A stretch of DNA of 64,000 nt from Holtermannia corniformis (Eukaryota > Basidiomycota > Tremellomycetes > Holtermanniales). This document shows positions 45,876-56,762 of the stretch, piece after piece. The notes under the pieces were generated by a model. It was not told where the DNA came from and made no database searches. It saw only the letters and a list, made by a program, of their open reading frames with translations. Position numbers and translations under genes: made by a program. The DNA lies in contig BCIJ01000027.1 of NCBI GenBank assembly GCA_001599935.1, positions 1-64,000 of the forward strand. The letters are read 5' to 3'. Position 1 is the first letter of the stretch. Every line of letters begins with the position of its first letter.

Positions 45876-46780
45876 CTAGCCATTCCCCTTTCCACCCTCG
45901 CTGCTGCTGTCGCTACCGCTGTGGGCCGCTCGCCGCTCCCACCGTTGCATGCGCTCCAGTAATGTAGGATGTCCCTGTACGACTGTAGGTGGTTCTGTCA
46001 ACGTTGGGTGGTTACTGTTGTGCGTGTCGAGGGGCGAGCAGGGGCGCGGCGGGTAAGAAGAGTGGTCGATCAGAGGGCGTGGGGAGTCGGGAGGGGCGAG
46101 GAAGGCGCGCTTGGTGTGTGGGTCTTTGGGCCAGGTGCCGTCTTGGATCCAGCCTGCGAGTGTCAGTGATGCACTCTGAGTTTGTGAGGGACAGGCCGAG
46201 GGAGGACATACTCGCTCGCAAGATCTTGATCTATATTCCGTCAGCTCCCCAGCTTGACTCTAGCGCGACAGCCAACGCACCACCAAGCCAAGCCGAACAC
46301 CCGAAGCCAGCTTCTTACCAGCGTTCAGCTGCCTCCACACGTTCTCGATGCCCGCTCGCCAAGCTGCGTCTGTCTCCTCGCCGCCTGGCGTCGATGCGAT
46401 TAGGCGCTCGAGCCGACCGACAGCTGATTGTGAGCCCGTCTGCCGCTGTGCCAGAGGTAGCGGCGCCGGTAGCTCGCTTGGTATCCGCAATGAGTCGTCT
46501 GCACCGAGCGGAGGGAAGGAAGCCGGTAGCTCGTTGGCGAGGAACAATGCACGACGATACTCGAAGAACTCGAGACCTGGGTTGTCAGCCGAGGTCCTGA
46601 CCGCGTATGGAGCTCTTACGACTGACCTGTGCGCGGTATCGTACGGCTCGTAGACTCTGATAGCTGTATGAGATCTTCCTGCATTGGCGTGTGAGATCTT
46701 GACGACTCGCCGTACTGCTCATATGTCGACTGGGGTGGAGATGGCAGCAGGACTTCAGACGACGTCGCTGACGAGGGCAT
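45876..46780 (-). CDS. Hypothetical protein, partly disordered
   Basis: ATG 46780 gives MPSSATSSEVLLPSPPQSTY. An intron joins the N-terminal part (DLIQLSESTSRTIPRTG) to LEFFEYRRALFLANELP, a helix-prone segment. AWRAGIENVWRQLNAG precedes one or two further introns whose joints I could not settle. The last exon has WIQDGTWPKDPHTKRAFLAP and a Ser/Gly-rich end at 45876. I do not recognise the family. The stop is 43 bp from the DUF3684 stop (convergent), and the start is 93 bp from the methionine aminopeptidase ATG (divergent). Confidence 0.5.
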
Positions 46781-46873
46781 ACTGCACAATCCTCCGTGGT
46801 GCCCTCGAGCCCCCAGCGCTCTTCTCGTATCGATGTGTCGCTGTCGGACGATGGACGCCAAAGGGGAATAAGG

Positions 46874-48231
46874 ATGTTGGCAGGCACACTGTCGAGCGAG
46901 CGACCATCACGACGAATGCGACCGTCTCTGCCAAGGCCGATCCTCCAGAGCATAGCCGCGTTCGCATCCTCATCCCGGAGTGCTGCGAGATACGGCGTGT
47001 ATCCCATCCTGAACGTTCCAGGCGCCGTCAACCACACACCGCACGCCGTCCCATCGCACATCGCACAACCGGCCTATGTGCCGTCCAACTTGTTCACGCG
47101 GTCATCGGAAGAGCTGCTGGAGCGTGTACAGGACGAGGGAGAAGGCTACGAGGGCGAGACGGGCTTGGATGCGTTGGAAAAGCTCAAGAGGGCCGGCAAG
47201 ATTGAGCTCGGAGGTCAGGACGAGCAGTCTGTGCGGACGGTTGCACGACTTGCTGCAGAGGTGCTGAGGGATGCTGAGAGGCTTGTGACTGTACGTAGAG
47301 CAGCGCGGATACACGCAGTACTGAATGTGAGCTTGCGTAGCCAGGAATCACGACCGCAGAGCTTGATGAACGGATACACCGGCTCATCCTGGCCAAGGGC
47401 GCGTACCCGTCGACACTGGGATACGAAGGGTTCAGCCATAGCTGTACAACGTCCATCAACAATGTGATTGCCCGTTCGTACTTGACCATCCATACGGCGT
47501 CTTGCTGACTGACATTGATCTCCAGACGGCATCCCCGACGAGTGAGCTATGCCTGCTCAGCCTACAGCAGCACTGACTGCTCAGCCGCCCACTTGACCCG
47601 CAAGACGTCATCAACATAGACGTCACTCTGTTCCACTCGCAGCACCACGGCGACACGTCTGCAACCTTTACCCTCCCCGACACCGACAAACCAGGCCTCG
47701 ATCTCGTCGCCGCCACTCGCGAAGCGCTCTGGGAAGGCATCCGAGTCTGTCGTCCCGGCGCGCAGTTCAAGGAGATCGGAAAGGCTATCAAGTCGGTTAC
47801 TGCTGTCTATGGAGGACTCGGACTGACGTGCAGCGATTTCGCTTCTCGCCATGGGTTTCTAGTCAACGAGCAGTTATCCGGCCATGGGATCGGTCGTAAA
47901 TTTCATTCACCGCCTTGGATCCTGCATCATCGTCAGTGTCCATCTGCTCGCGACCACAAGGTAGCTGACGAGACAGGAAACGACGAGCCTGGGATCATGG
48001 AGCCCGGTCATTGCTTCACGATCGAGCCGGCGCTAGTGCAGGGTCGGAAATCGCGAGGGCATATGTGGGATGACGGATGGACGATTGCGACGGATGTGCG
48101 TTGTCTTTGTGCAGTCTTGCCGTGACTGACTTTATCAGACGCACGCTCGGTCCGCGCAGTTCGAGCACCAGATCCTCATCACGCACGACGGCGCCGAAGT
48201 GTTGACGCTACTCCCTGATGAGACATTATAG
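46874..48231 (+). CDS. Methionine aminopeptidase, type I, probably mitochondrial
   Basis: A dinuclear metalloprotease that removes initiator methionine. ATG 46874 gives an Arg/Ser-rich, acid-poor N-terminus ([20 protein letters not shown]) typical of mitochondrial targeting. There is no zinc-finger region, unlike the cytosolic Map1. The pita-bread fold shows [20 protein letters not shown], the metal ligands in [20 protein letters not shown] (two Asp), [18 protein letters not shown] (His), CFTIEPAL (Glu) and SAQFEHQIL (Glu). About six exons; introns near 47292-47344, 47474-47524, 47795-47831, 47935-47976 and 48095-48139. The stop lies 10 bp from the stop of the convergent gene. Confidence 0.88.
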
Positions 48232-48241
48232 CAATGCATCA

Positions 48242-49775
48242 CTATCCACCCTCTTGCTCCTGTTCCCGCGCTTGCGCTTGCGCTTCATGGCGCTTTGCAG
48301 CCAGACCCCAAGGCCAAGGCTGCTCAAACACAGTCGGTAACATGACATCGTCCGCTTCGGGCGTCAATGGCCCCGCCGTCTCGCATGACCCACGGCTGGC
48401 GGACGACGAGCGGCTGATGGTAGATTGCAGTGAGAGGCGTTTGGACGGCGAGAGTTTGAGTGAGCCCGCTAGGTTTTGCGTCGCGACGCGTAATGCTGAT
48501 CGAGGAGGGCGGGGTGGGGGCGGTGTCGTTGGTAGTGGTGGAGGGTGGGAGGGGATTGCGCGCTGTGAGGGTAGCCCCGGGGAGCGTGCGGGAGGGCTGG
48601 GAGGATCAGCTTGGGATATATGTTCGTAGGAGAAGACACGCACCGAGCGGACGGAGGGAGCGGTAGTGGCTGGATAGGTGGCACGGCGAGACGAGGGAGC
48701 GCACGCCGACGATCTAGCGTCTCTGTCGGATGCGAGGATACTAACGGGGCAGACTGTGGACTCATCAACATCCGACATGCACTAATACTGATTCGAAACT
48801 CACTCGCGGCGCCAAAGGCACAGGTCGAGATTGCGCCTCGCGATCCGACTTGAGGCTCTTTGGACTTGCCAGCTCATCGACCTCTGTGATCGACAACAAG
48901 GCCGTCATCGGTCCGACGTCTACGTCTACGTCTTCCACTGCTGGCTTGCGCTCGTCCGGTACCGCTTGCTCTCGTACTGGCGGTGGCGGCATGAGCCCCA
49001 GCGTCTCCAGCAGTGCGCGCTCCATGCTATGCCGCGAACCGGCAGACTCTACGTCGGATTCGTGCCCGTCGAGATCGCCGGGCGGGGTATGATCGCGTTC
49101 TGTATCGCTTTCCGGTAGTGTTAAAGAGTCCTTTCGTGGTCTTTCAGCCGCGGGGAGCACGGGTGGTGATGTGCGTGCTGGTGGGTATTCGCGTGCTGGT
49201 GCTGGTGCCGGTGGTGATGGTCGCCCAAGATCCACGACCGGCCCCGGACTATCCACCAGCTGCTCGACGCGATCCGACGTCTCGCCCGACGAAAAGGAGC
49301 GTAACGACGTCGCGGCCTTTGGGTCTGAATGCCACGACATGGCCGAGCTACTACGTGATGGCGGTGCCGATGACCTCCCCGTGATCCTCTCGCGCAACGA
49401 CAGGTTGGTATGAGCCCATGTTGATTTGGAGCGCTTGACGCTGACTCCGGGGTAGTAGTATGCCGGTGAAGCCTTTTCTTTCTCTTTTTCGTCTTCGGCT
49501 GTACGTCTTGATGAGGCGTCCTTTCGTAGACTTGGGAGCAGGGTGCGGGATGATGACGCGAGGGATGCGAGCTTGGAGGAACCGAGGTCTGGCGTGAACG
49601 AGGTTGTGGACCGTGGTTTGGAGGTGGATGATTTGGCACTGGTGCCGAGGGTGCTGAGCGAGCTGTGGCGGCGCAGCTTGTTCTCCTTGGGGGTCGCGGC
49701 CAAAGGGGGGATGTAGAGTGCTGGGATGTATGCACTGGATGTCGCGCCGGGGAGGTAAGACTGCAGTGGGTCCAT
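48242..49775 (-). CDS. Hypothetical Ser/Pro-rich, intrinsically disordered protein
   Basis: ATG 49775 gives MDPLQSYLPGATSSAYIPAL. The protein is rich in Ser, Pro, Thr and Arg throughout (RRHSSLSTLGTSAKSSTS, SLRERITGRSSAPPSRSS), with acidic patches and no folded domain visible. An intron near 48790 (gtgagt...ccacag) and probably another near 48620 lead to a C-terminal part (SLKLSPSKRLSLQSTISRSS) ending EQEQEGG at 48242. Many Ser-Pro and Arg-x-x-Ser sites suggest a phosphoprotein, perhaps at the cell cortex; that is speculation. ORF sequence upstream of 49775 has no clear coding sense. Confidence 0.5.
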
Positions 49776-50075
49776 GGCAGCTGATTGATCTAGGGCCGGC
49801 CGCCGCTGATGGTTGATGATGGTAAAGACGCTCACGGTCGTGTCGGCCAAGGATGCGACGCGACGCCAAAGGCTAAGATTTGCAGATCGCCGTCCCTTTG
49901 GCGATGGGAAAGGCGGGCGGCCATGTGCTCCGTTCTGCAAGGTTGCGAGGACAATGCGATGAGCATCCAGGGGTTCAAACAGCTGGCGGGCGCCATGAAA
50001 CGCTGTCTTGTTAGCGTTGGCTAGTGCACCGCTCGGTCGGACGTGCTCACCTGCGCAGCAACTCACGGCGGCCGT

Positions 50076-50627
50076 TCACTTGGTCGTCTTGAAGACGTAC
50101 AGCCCACGCTCGGTGCGAGATGCATAGCGTAGTAGATCCTTGGCTTTGAGAGCGTCGTCGTCTGCGGGCGGATCGGCACGGTGCATTTGACCACCGTCAA
50201 ACACCTGGTCCGTCTGTCCCAAACGCTGGAGAAGCTTGCCGAGCTCGTGCTTGTCCTGCGGCAGCTCGACGTCCCGGACAAGCTCCATCAAGCTGACGAG
50301 TTTGCCCAGACCATGCAGCAGTGATGCTTCTTCGGCCGATCCGGTCGCAGGAGGGTTCAACGCCGCGAGCTTGTGCAGCTTGTGCAGCTCGGCCGTGGTG
50401 ATCCTTGCGGGCTCGAGCTCGATGTAGCGAGAGAGGCCGTTGGCTACAGGGTGGATGCAAAGGCCGAGATGGTCGACAGCGATGGCAGGATTGAGCGGGT
50501 CAAACGCAGCTTGGGAGGTGTTGGACCGGCGGTGAACGCGGAGGGCGGTAGAGGTGCTCGGTATGACCAGCTTGGACGCCTTGAAGACGGTAGACAGCCT
50601 GGACGAGGTACCAAGTGGGGCAAGCAT
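50076..50627 (-). CDS. gatC: Glutamyl-tRNA(Gln) amidotransferase subunit C, mitochondrial
   Basis: The small subunit of the GatCAB complex, which converts Glu-tRNA(Gln) to Gln-tRNA(Gln) in mitochondria. ATG 50627 gives MLAPLGTSSRLSTVFKASKL, a basic/hydroxylated presequence. The core has ITTAELHKLHKLAALNPP and LLHGLGKLVSLMELVRDV, matching the helical repeat of GatC, and the end DDALKAKDLLRYASR...YVFKTTK resembles the C-terminal belt segment. Length is about 183 aa, with a longer linker than bacterial GatC. Single exon. The family match is moderate. Confidence 0.62.
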   Translation of the reverse strand: MLAPLGTSSRLSTVFKASKLVIPSTSTALRVHRRSNTSQAAFDPLNPAIAVDHLGLCIHPVANGLSRYIELEPARITTAELHKLHKLAALNPPATGSAEEASLLHGLGKLVSLMELVRDVELPQDKHELGKLLQRLGQTDQVFDGGQMHRADPPADDDALKAKDLLRYASRTERGLYVFKTTK

Positions 50628-50899
50628 GATGGCAGGATCGTTGCAAGATGTCAAAGCTCTACGCGGTCGTTGCTACAAGGTGAAGCGCCATGACTCTTTC
50701 GCCCGTTTACAGGCTCGGTTTGTGCGGTTCTGGAACGGTGATCAGAGCTCTCTAGAGCTGCACATCGTTTGTCTCTCAACGATAACACCGTGAACAATGC
50801 TACCTAATCCATAGCCATAGCCGTCAACGTCATCCACCTCGGATCCCGACCGACACCCACGGCGAACCGATTCGTGCACCAAGTTATCAGTGCTTAGAC

Positions 50900-51794
50900 T
50901 CACTTGTCAACGTCGTTCGATGACTCGAGCGTTGCTGAGCCAAGGGAAGCATCTTCGGCCGGCGTGAGGTAGACCGACTTGGATGACGATCTCGAGCCGA
51001 TAGACCTAGCTGGCTCACTCGCGTCAGCCTCGACATCCGGTCCAAAGAGGTGCGCGGTGGGCTCGTACTCTCGGTATCGGGGATCAGGATGGCACCACAT
51101 TGGCGTGCAATCTTGGTTCAGTTCTTCCCATCTATCCCTTCAGCTATCGGACACGCTGGCCCACTCTGACGCACCGCTATCAACCGACTTGGCGGATACC
51201 CCGTCCGAGTCCCATCCAGGCCAGAACTCGGCACCCTCAGCGGCCAGGATCCCCTGATACGGGCGCTCGATGTCGTCCGGCAGGGGTACACTCTCAGGCT
51301 TGTGCTTGAGAGTTTCATAGTCGACGTACTCGGAATTGTGGCTCCGGCCCATGCACTGTGCGTGTTCTCGCTCATCAACACGTCCTGTGGATCTCAGGAC
51401 GCGCAGATACAAGACCATGCTGCCAACGCACAATGTACAACCGTGAAAGGATCCTCTCGTGCTGCCGGTCTGCCTCGGGACGGCGTAGGTCGTGCCAGAG
51501 CTGCCATCGTCAATACTTGCGATGAGGCATCGCGTCCCGTTCACCCACCTCGTCCATCACGGCCGCCGTCTGACTTCGGATGGCTCGCACATAGTCATCG
51601 CACGTCCGGTACCGCTTGAGAGGTAGACGCGCCAAGCGGATCGTTACATAGACACCCAAGGTTGATCCGGTCGGCTTGATATAACCGCGTGCCTCGATGG
51701 CTTCCCGCCAAGCCTGGCAAGCGGCCATCTGGATCAGATCAACTGATGGCCAGGGATACATTCCAGCTTTGTTGCCGTGAGGATCCGCTGCCAT
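50900..51794 (-). pseudogene. Family C protein of unknown function, copy 3 (frameshifted)
   Basis: ATG 51794 gives MAADPHGNKAGMYPWPSVDL, then LPLKRYRTCDDYVRAIRSQT and VMDE. An intron leads to LWHDLRRPEADRQHERILS, another to DVLMSE, and then the frame is lost by one base before CMGRSHNSEYVDYETL and DDIERPYQGILAAEG. The last exon has LNQDCTPMWCHPDP and HLFGPDVEADASE and ends at 50900. Each block aligns with copies 1 and 2 in order and intron place. I could not find the conserved first exon (M-Y/F-L...KFED) upstream, so the 5' end is also missing or diverged. It lies tandem to copy 2. Confidence 0.55.
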
Positions 51795-52233
51795 TCTCAG
51801 ACTTGAGCCAACGCCGACATGTCATAGCCAAACTGTACAAGTACAAGATCAAATGCATCACCTCTCTTGCCCTGAACGAGATCCGCCTCTGCTTGGTTTG
51901 CGATTGGCTGAAGAGCGAGGTCGTACGTTGGCAGAGCGTAGGTCGTGTCGGGACAAAGCCCGGGATAGCAGATCCGAGAGACTCTCCGAGGGGTTGAACG
52001 TCGGCTTTGTCGGGCTGACTGCACTAGACGATAATTGGGTATTCGTGACGGACGTAGCTAGTGTACTGTAGCCCGACCTGTCGGGCGACGTACTTGATCC
52101 TTCGAGGGATAAAGAGGGGATGGGGCGGTTGGTACGATGCAGAGTTGAACGGAGAAGTGGGTGGGGAAGTCAGGGTCAAGGGGGAGGGACGGAAGGGGGT
52201 CTTGACGGCGCGGGATCCGGAATAAGACGATTG
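51795..52233. other. Spacer between family C copies 3 and 2
   Basis: About 440 bp. A minus-strand ORF of 75 codons (52024-51797) has some coding character (TYDLALQPIANQAEADLV) and could be a diverged 5' exon of copy 3, but it does not match the first exon of the other copies. Otherwise nothing is seen. Confidence 0.3.
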
Positions 52234-53302
52234 CTAGTACGCGATGGAGGCGGGTGTTGGCTCGCGCAGGGGCTCGGGATCGGCAGACACGGCAGAAGGT
52301 GACGCACCAAGCCGTCCTGATCCGGCCAGAGATTCATCGTCATCTTCGACGAGCGGCCCGAAGATGTATTCGACCGGGTCGACTGCCGCGTCGGTCTCTG
52401 ACGTCTGCAGCTCGTCGATCGTCGATTCAGGGTAGTACCACATCGGTGTCCCGTCCTCGTTCAATTCTTCCCGCACGTATGTCAGCTTTGACCTGTAAAC
52501 GACAGCGCGCAAGCCGACGGACCGATCTCTTCGGCCTCAACCTCGTCCTCATCCGATTCAAACTCGGCACCGTCGATCACAATGATGCCTCTGTAAGGAC
52601 GCTCGACGGGATCCGGCAATGTGACTTGGGTGATATCATCATCAGGATCCGTGTTGTCGCAATATTCGAGGCCGGTACTCCGATCGAAGCAAATCCGGGC
52701 TGCCCGACTCATCAGGACATCCTAAGAGACACTCTGTCAGTTTCAAAGACAACAAAGGACTACGCACGATGTTGATCCAGGAAAGGATCCTCTCGTCCTT
52801 CCTATGCGGCTCCGGACGCCTCGTATCGTGCCATAGCTTTTGGAATGATCACTAAGCGAGCTTGTCGACGACAGCCGTCACACCAACCTCTTCCATTACC
52901 GCCGCCGTTTGCTCGTGAGTCGCAAGAAAGTACTGGTCGCAGGTTTGATAGCGCCTGAGAGGCAATGTCGGACACGTAACAAACTCGTCAGCAACCGGCG
53001 TCACGCATAGCCGGGCCAGCATGCTGGTACGGTCAATCACAAGTCCTTGGCTTGACCAGACGTACAGATTGTGAACTCGAGCGGTGATCCCCGATAGCTG
53101 CAAGGTTCAGATGAGCTGAATGCGCTTCAGGAGATGGCCGACTGACGATCAGCTGCTCATCTTCAGCCGTTCCCTGCTGCCACAGCAGCTCGCCCTGTAG
53201 CCCATCAGCTCCGATTCTAGACGAGTGGGAGAATCAGCCAACCTGCAGAGCATCCTCAAACTTGTGAGCTTGCAGACACACATTGTCCGGTAACAAGAAC
53301 AT
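52234..53302 (-). CDS. Family C protein of unknown function, copy 2
   Basis: I do not recognise this family. ATG 53302 gives MFLLPDNVCLQAHKFEDALQ, then after an intron GELLWQQGTAEDEQ. Later exons give LPLRRYQTCDQYFLATHEQT, VMEE, LWHDTRRPEPHRKDERILSW, DVLMSRAARICFDRSTGLEY and DPVERPYRGIIVIDG. The last exon has LNEDGTPMWYYPES, VEYIFGPLVEDDDES and ends PTPASIAY at 52234. Exon order and intron places match copy 1. The frame appears intact. The protein is acidic, soluble-looking, about 300 aa. Its start codon overlaps the plausible start of the divergent family A copy (CATG palindrome at 53300-53303). Confidence 0.6.
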
Positions 53303-54665
53303 GGTGGTCGTTGAGGAAGCGGACGGGTCCAGACGGGTATAACCGGGTGACCACGTGACCCAAGCGAACCCAGCGGAGCCCCGCGTGCCCCGCATGCCCC
53401 GCATCCGACTCTGATAGCAAACGACACTGGCACCGGTACAATGGAATCCTCACGCTCTCGCTGCTCGAAGATCTCCATCAGGCTAGAGCCACAGATCTCG
53501 CCCAGCCGCTGCCGCAGGCCGTCAAAGTCCTCCTCGATCACCGCGAGATCCAAGTCAAGTACCGCCCTCGTGTCAGGGCAGAGGCGGCTTTGCAAGCGGC
53601 TTCTGTGATGTCCTTGTACGCGCCGCTAAACCACGTTCTTCGCGTGCTCAAGTGGGGTGTGTACTTTGTTGAGGGGTCGTGGACCCAACACTCGAGTGGA
53701 AAGGGTCGGGAGTACGTCTGCGACTCGTGCTCTCCGCGCGCGCCATACTGACTAGCCTTGCGCTTTACAGGAGCGACCTGTATGCGATCGAGGTATCCGA
53801 CAAGACGATCACAGTTGGCGACGCTGCGCCGTCAAAAACTCGTGCTCCTTCGGTCCCTAAGCGAAAGAAGCCGAGACTACTACCCACTGCCGAAGCTGGT
53901 AAGCTCTTGTTGGTTGTGTACAAATCCATGTGACGCTGAGTTGTTGCAGCAGCTGCTGAAGCGCCTCCACCTCCCGAGTCCAGTCGAACGACTCGCATAC
54001 AGCCGTCGAGAACAGCAAAGCACAAAGCCGTCCCCATTCAAGTCGAGCCCATCTCGGTCGGACGGAAGACGCAGTGAATCGAAGAGTGGAAGCGTAAAGT
54101 GGCATTCAAGGCCGATGAGATGGCCAGTGAACTCCACCCAACCCTCCGAGACACGGTCAAGATCAAGGCGGACAGAGAGCCTCGCCAAGAGCAGACACTA
54201 TCCTTCTATCGAGATTGGATAAAGAAAGTGCCAGCAATGCCAGCGACACCGACATCCGCCGCTATACCAAAGCAGGCCGGGTATTGGACGCCCTGGAGAG
54301 TCAAGTGGGGGACGCCGCTGGCCGGCGATGCCCAACATCTCGGTCTCTCCCTCGGTCAGACTCTCGCCTATCAGATGGAGGACAAGACAGAGTACGCTCG
54401 ACTTCAAGATGGACACCGCTTTATAGTCATCAGGCAACGGGGTCATTCTCAGATCTTCCAACTTGGCCCAATCTTCGACTTTGACTGTGCGGCCTCGCCA
54501 TGGAACGCGGTAAGTCTGGCGATTGCGCATCAATGCTCTCTCCCGCGGCTGGACGCTGGGCAGCTCGTCAGACGACGCCCGATTCTGCCGTTACTCGTTG
54601 ACCGACCTCTTGCACGACCAAACTGTCAACTATCACGTGTTCTACATCAGGAGTGTGATGCATAG
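53301..54665 (+). pseudogene. Family A protein of unknown function, copy 3 (in-frame stop)
   Basis: The most plausible start is ATG 53301 (MVVVEEADGSR), joined by an intron to KRHWHRYNGILTLSLLEDL. Then SVMSLYAPLNHVLRVLKWG and YFVEGSWTQ, an intron, SDLYAIEVSDKTITVGDAA, an intron, and a basic/Pro-rich stretch. A TGA stop then falls in frame between GRKTQ and IEEWK, where copy 1 has NKSQALEEWK. The frame continues after it with AGYWTPWRVKWGTPLAGD, AQHLGLSLGQTLAYQMED, and SPWNAVSLAIAHQCSLPR. The conserved N-terminal block of copies 1 and 2 is absent. So the copy is both shorter and interrupted, unless the 3' part is expressed separately from ATG 54099. Confidence 0.58.
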
Positions 54666-54818
54666 CGAGAATCCCTGTGACGACAAACTAAAGTGTAAAG
54701 ACATAAACATGCTTAACTGCAAGACCTACAAGCAGTCAAGTGCACTCACAGACGACTTTGATCTGATCAGCGATCCATCACCGCATGTCTGTCGCTCACA
54801 TCTATCATCAAGCCCGAC

Positions 54819-56661
54819 ATGTCCGCCTCGCTCAACTCCTCCATCACCCCTCGCCAATCATTAGCCCTCACAGCGGTCGTGACCTGCCTCCTAACCTCGA
54901 CCGCCATCCTCTCATTCCAAACGCTGCGACGAGAACACAAGACTGAAAAGCTCAAGAAACAAGTCGGCGAAGACGTGGAAGAATGGGAGCGCAGCCAGGC
55001 CAATAGTGGGCAGATGTCGCCAGAGGAATATCCGGCCGAATCGAGCAAGGCGCCGGCGGGGGGGAGGAGGAAGCGAGAGTGGGGTAAGGGCGAGTTTGAT
55101 GAGGGACTTGTCAGGGAGCAGGTGGGTTTCTGCCGTGTGGTCTGGGCTTCGAGTTGGGCTGACGAGATGGCAGCTGACAAGGAACTACAACTTTCTCGGA
55201 GAAGAGGCCATGGCCAAAGTCAGACGATCGTATGTCGTCGTCGTGGGCTGTGGAGGTGTCGGCAGCTGGGCCGCCTTGATGCTGCTGAGAAGGTACGTTC
55301 ACTGGCAATATTGCACTAGCATCAAGCAAAGCTCACGCTGTCCAGCGGGGTCGGCAAGTTGAGAATCATCGATGTGCGTCTCATGTACCGCCCCTGAATC
55401 CGTCTGATCATCTCAGTTCGATCTCACGACCCTCTCGTCTCTGAACCGACACGCCTGCGCAACACTCGAAGACGTCGGCACGCCCAAAGTCGTCGCAACC
55501 CAGAAATTCCTCAAGAAGATCGCCCCCTGGGCAGAGTACGTCCTCCCCCGATAAGCTGTATGCGGTACTGATCAGTGCCAGAATCGAGGTGCAGGTTGGG
55601 TTGTGGAGGAAAACGGACGAATGCGCGAAATGGCTCGAGGGCGCCGACTGGGTCGTGGACGCGATTGACAACATTGACACCAAGGTCAGTCCAGTCAACA
55701 GTTCGAGACGCCATGCTGATATGGCCTAGGTCGACTTGCTGGTGCATTGCCGCCAAAACGACTTGAAGGTGTTTGCAAGCATGGGCGCTGGAGCCAAGCG
55801 GGATCCGACACGAGTACAGATTGCGTGAGTGGCTGACGGTGGTGCTTGGCGGATCGACCTCTGAACAGGAGAACAGGGATATCTCCAACACGTACGAAGA
55901 CCCACTCGCACGCTCGGTTCGAAGACGGCTGCGTATCGCCGGCGTCCCGCACGGTATCCCGTCAGTCTCAACTTCCCCCCATCCGAACCCGCACTGACAC
56001 TCGCAGCGTCGTCTACTCGACCGAAGTCCCCGGCGAAGTCAAGCTCCTCCCACTTCCCGAAGAAGAGTTCAAAAAGGGCTCTGTCAAGGAACTCGGCGCG
56101 TTTGACGATTTCCGCGTTCGCATCCTGCCCGTTCTCGGACCGCTACCCGCCATCTTCGGTCTCAACATTGCGACCTATATCCTGCTTGACTTGGCTGGCA
56201 AGCCGTTGACGGACGCGACCGAGATCAAAAACCGGAGAAAACTGTATGCGACCATGGAGACGGCGATGAGCGAGCGCGAGGCTAGGATCAATGGGTGGGA
56301 GTTCCAACAGTCAGTCGATGCTGTGACGGGCCGCATGACATGCAAGCTGACCTGGCGAAGGCGCCTACCGATCACAGCCCAGGACATCGGCTACATCTTT
56401 GAAGACTTGTGGCATGGCCGGAGCAGTATCCCGCCGCACGCCGTCGTCGCCAAACCGCAAGCGATTCGATGGGATCGCAACAAGCCCGTGACCGAAGACA
56501 ACGTCGTCATCATGAGCGTCGCGGACGCCAAGAGGCATGAGCAAGAGTGTCTCAAGGATGGCAGCAAGACGGGGCGCGAGTTGTGGGGTGAGGAAGTCGA
56601 GGCGCTGGTACAGCGTCGAGCGGAGGAGGCGCGTAAAGTCAGAGAATGGCGTAGAGTGTAG
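54819..56661 (+). CDS. tRNA N6-threonylcarbamoyladenosine dehydratase (Tcd1/Tcd2-type, ThiF/E1 fold)
   Basis: Catalyses ATP-dependent cyclisation of t6A to ct6A at position 37 of ANN-decoding tRNAs. Yeast Tcd proteins sit at the mitochondrial outer membrane. ATG 54819; a single N-terminal membrane segment (LALTAVVTCLLTSTAILSF) is followed by a charged linker. The E1-like core begins LTRNYNFLGEEAMAKVRRSY and VVVVGCGGVGSWAALML (nucleotide site), then LRIIDFDLTTLSSLNRHA (the acidic residue and S-x-N-R-H motif of the family), VVDAIDNIDTKVDLLVHC and ASMGAGAKRDPTRVQIADIS. The C-terminal half is family-typical. Seven exons; all introns are short and keep frame. Length is about 480 aa. Confidence 0.9.
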
Positions 56662-56762
56662 ATCATGGAGCTGCATGTTTACTCTTCTCACTTCTTTACG
56701 GACTTCCTACTTCACCATGAGTTCGCCGTACGGCTTTCGACCCATTGACGGGTCTGATACAC

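Noticed and set aside
46796..46873. Upstream extension of the methionine aminopeptidase
   Set aside because: It has no ATG (starts with GTG) and runs into the promoter of the divergent gene; ATG 46874 gives a good mitochondrial presequence.
48765..50066. Start of the disordered protein at 50066
   Set aside because: The 97 codons before ATG 49775 have no coding character and would nearly reach the GatC stop; the inner ATG is preferred.
53149..53595. Minus-strand ORF of 148 codons with an LCPDT stretch also seen in the ORF at 51797-52024
   Set aside because: It is antisense to the conserved family A coding blocks; the shared five residues look like chance.
50900..54665. Homeodomain mating-type (HD1/HD2) locus, suggested by divergent paired genes
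   Set aside because: Neither family shows a homeodomain (no WFxNxR helix), and both occur in several copies, so the mating-type idea is not supported.
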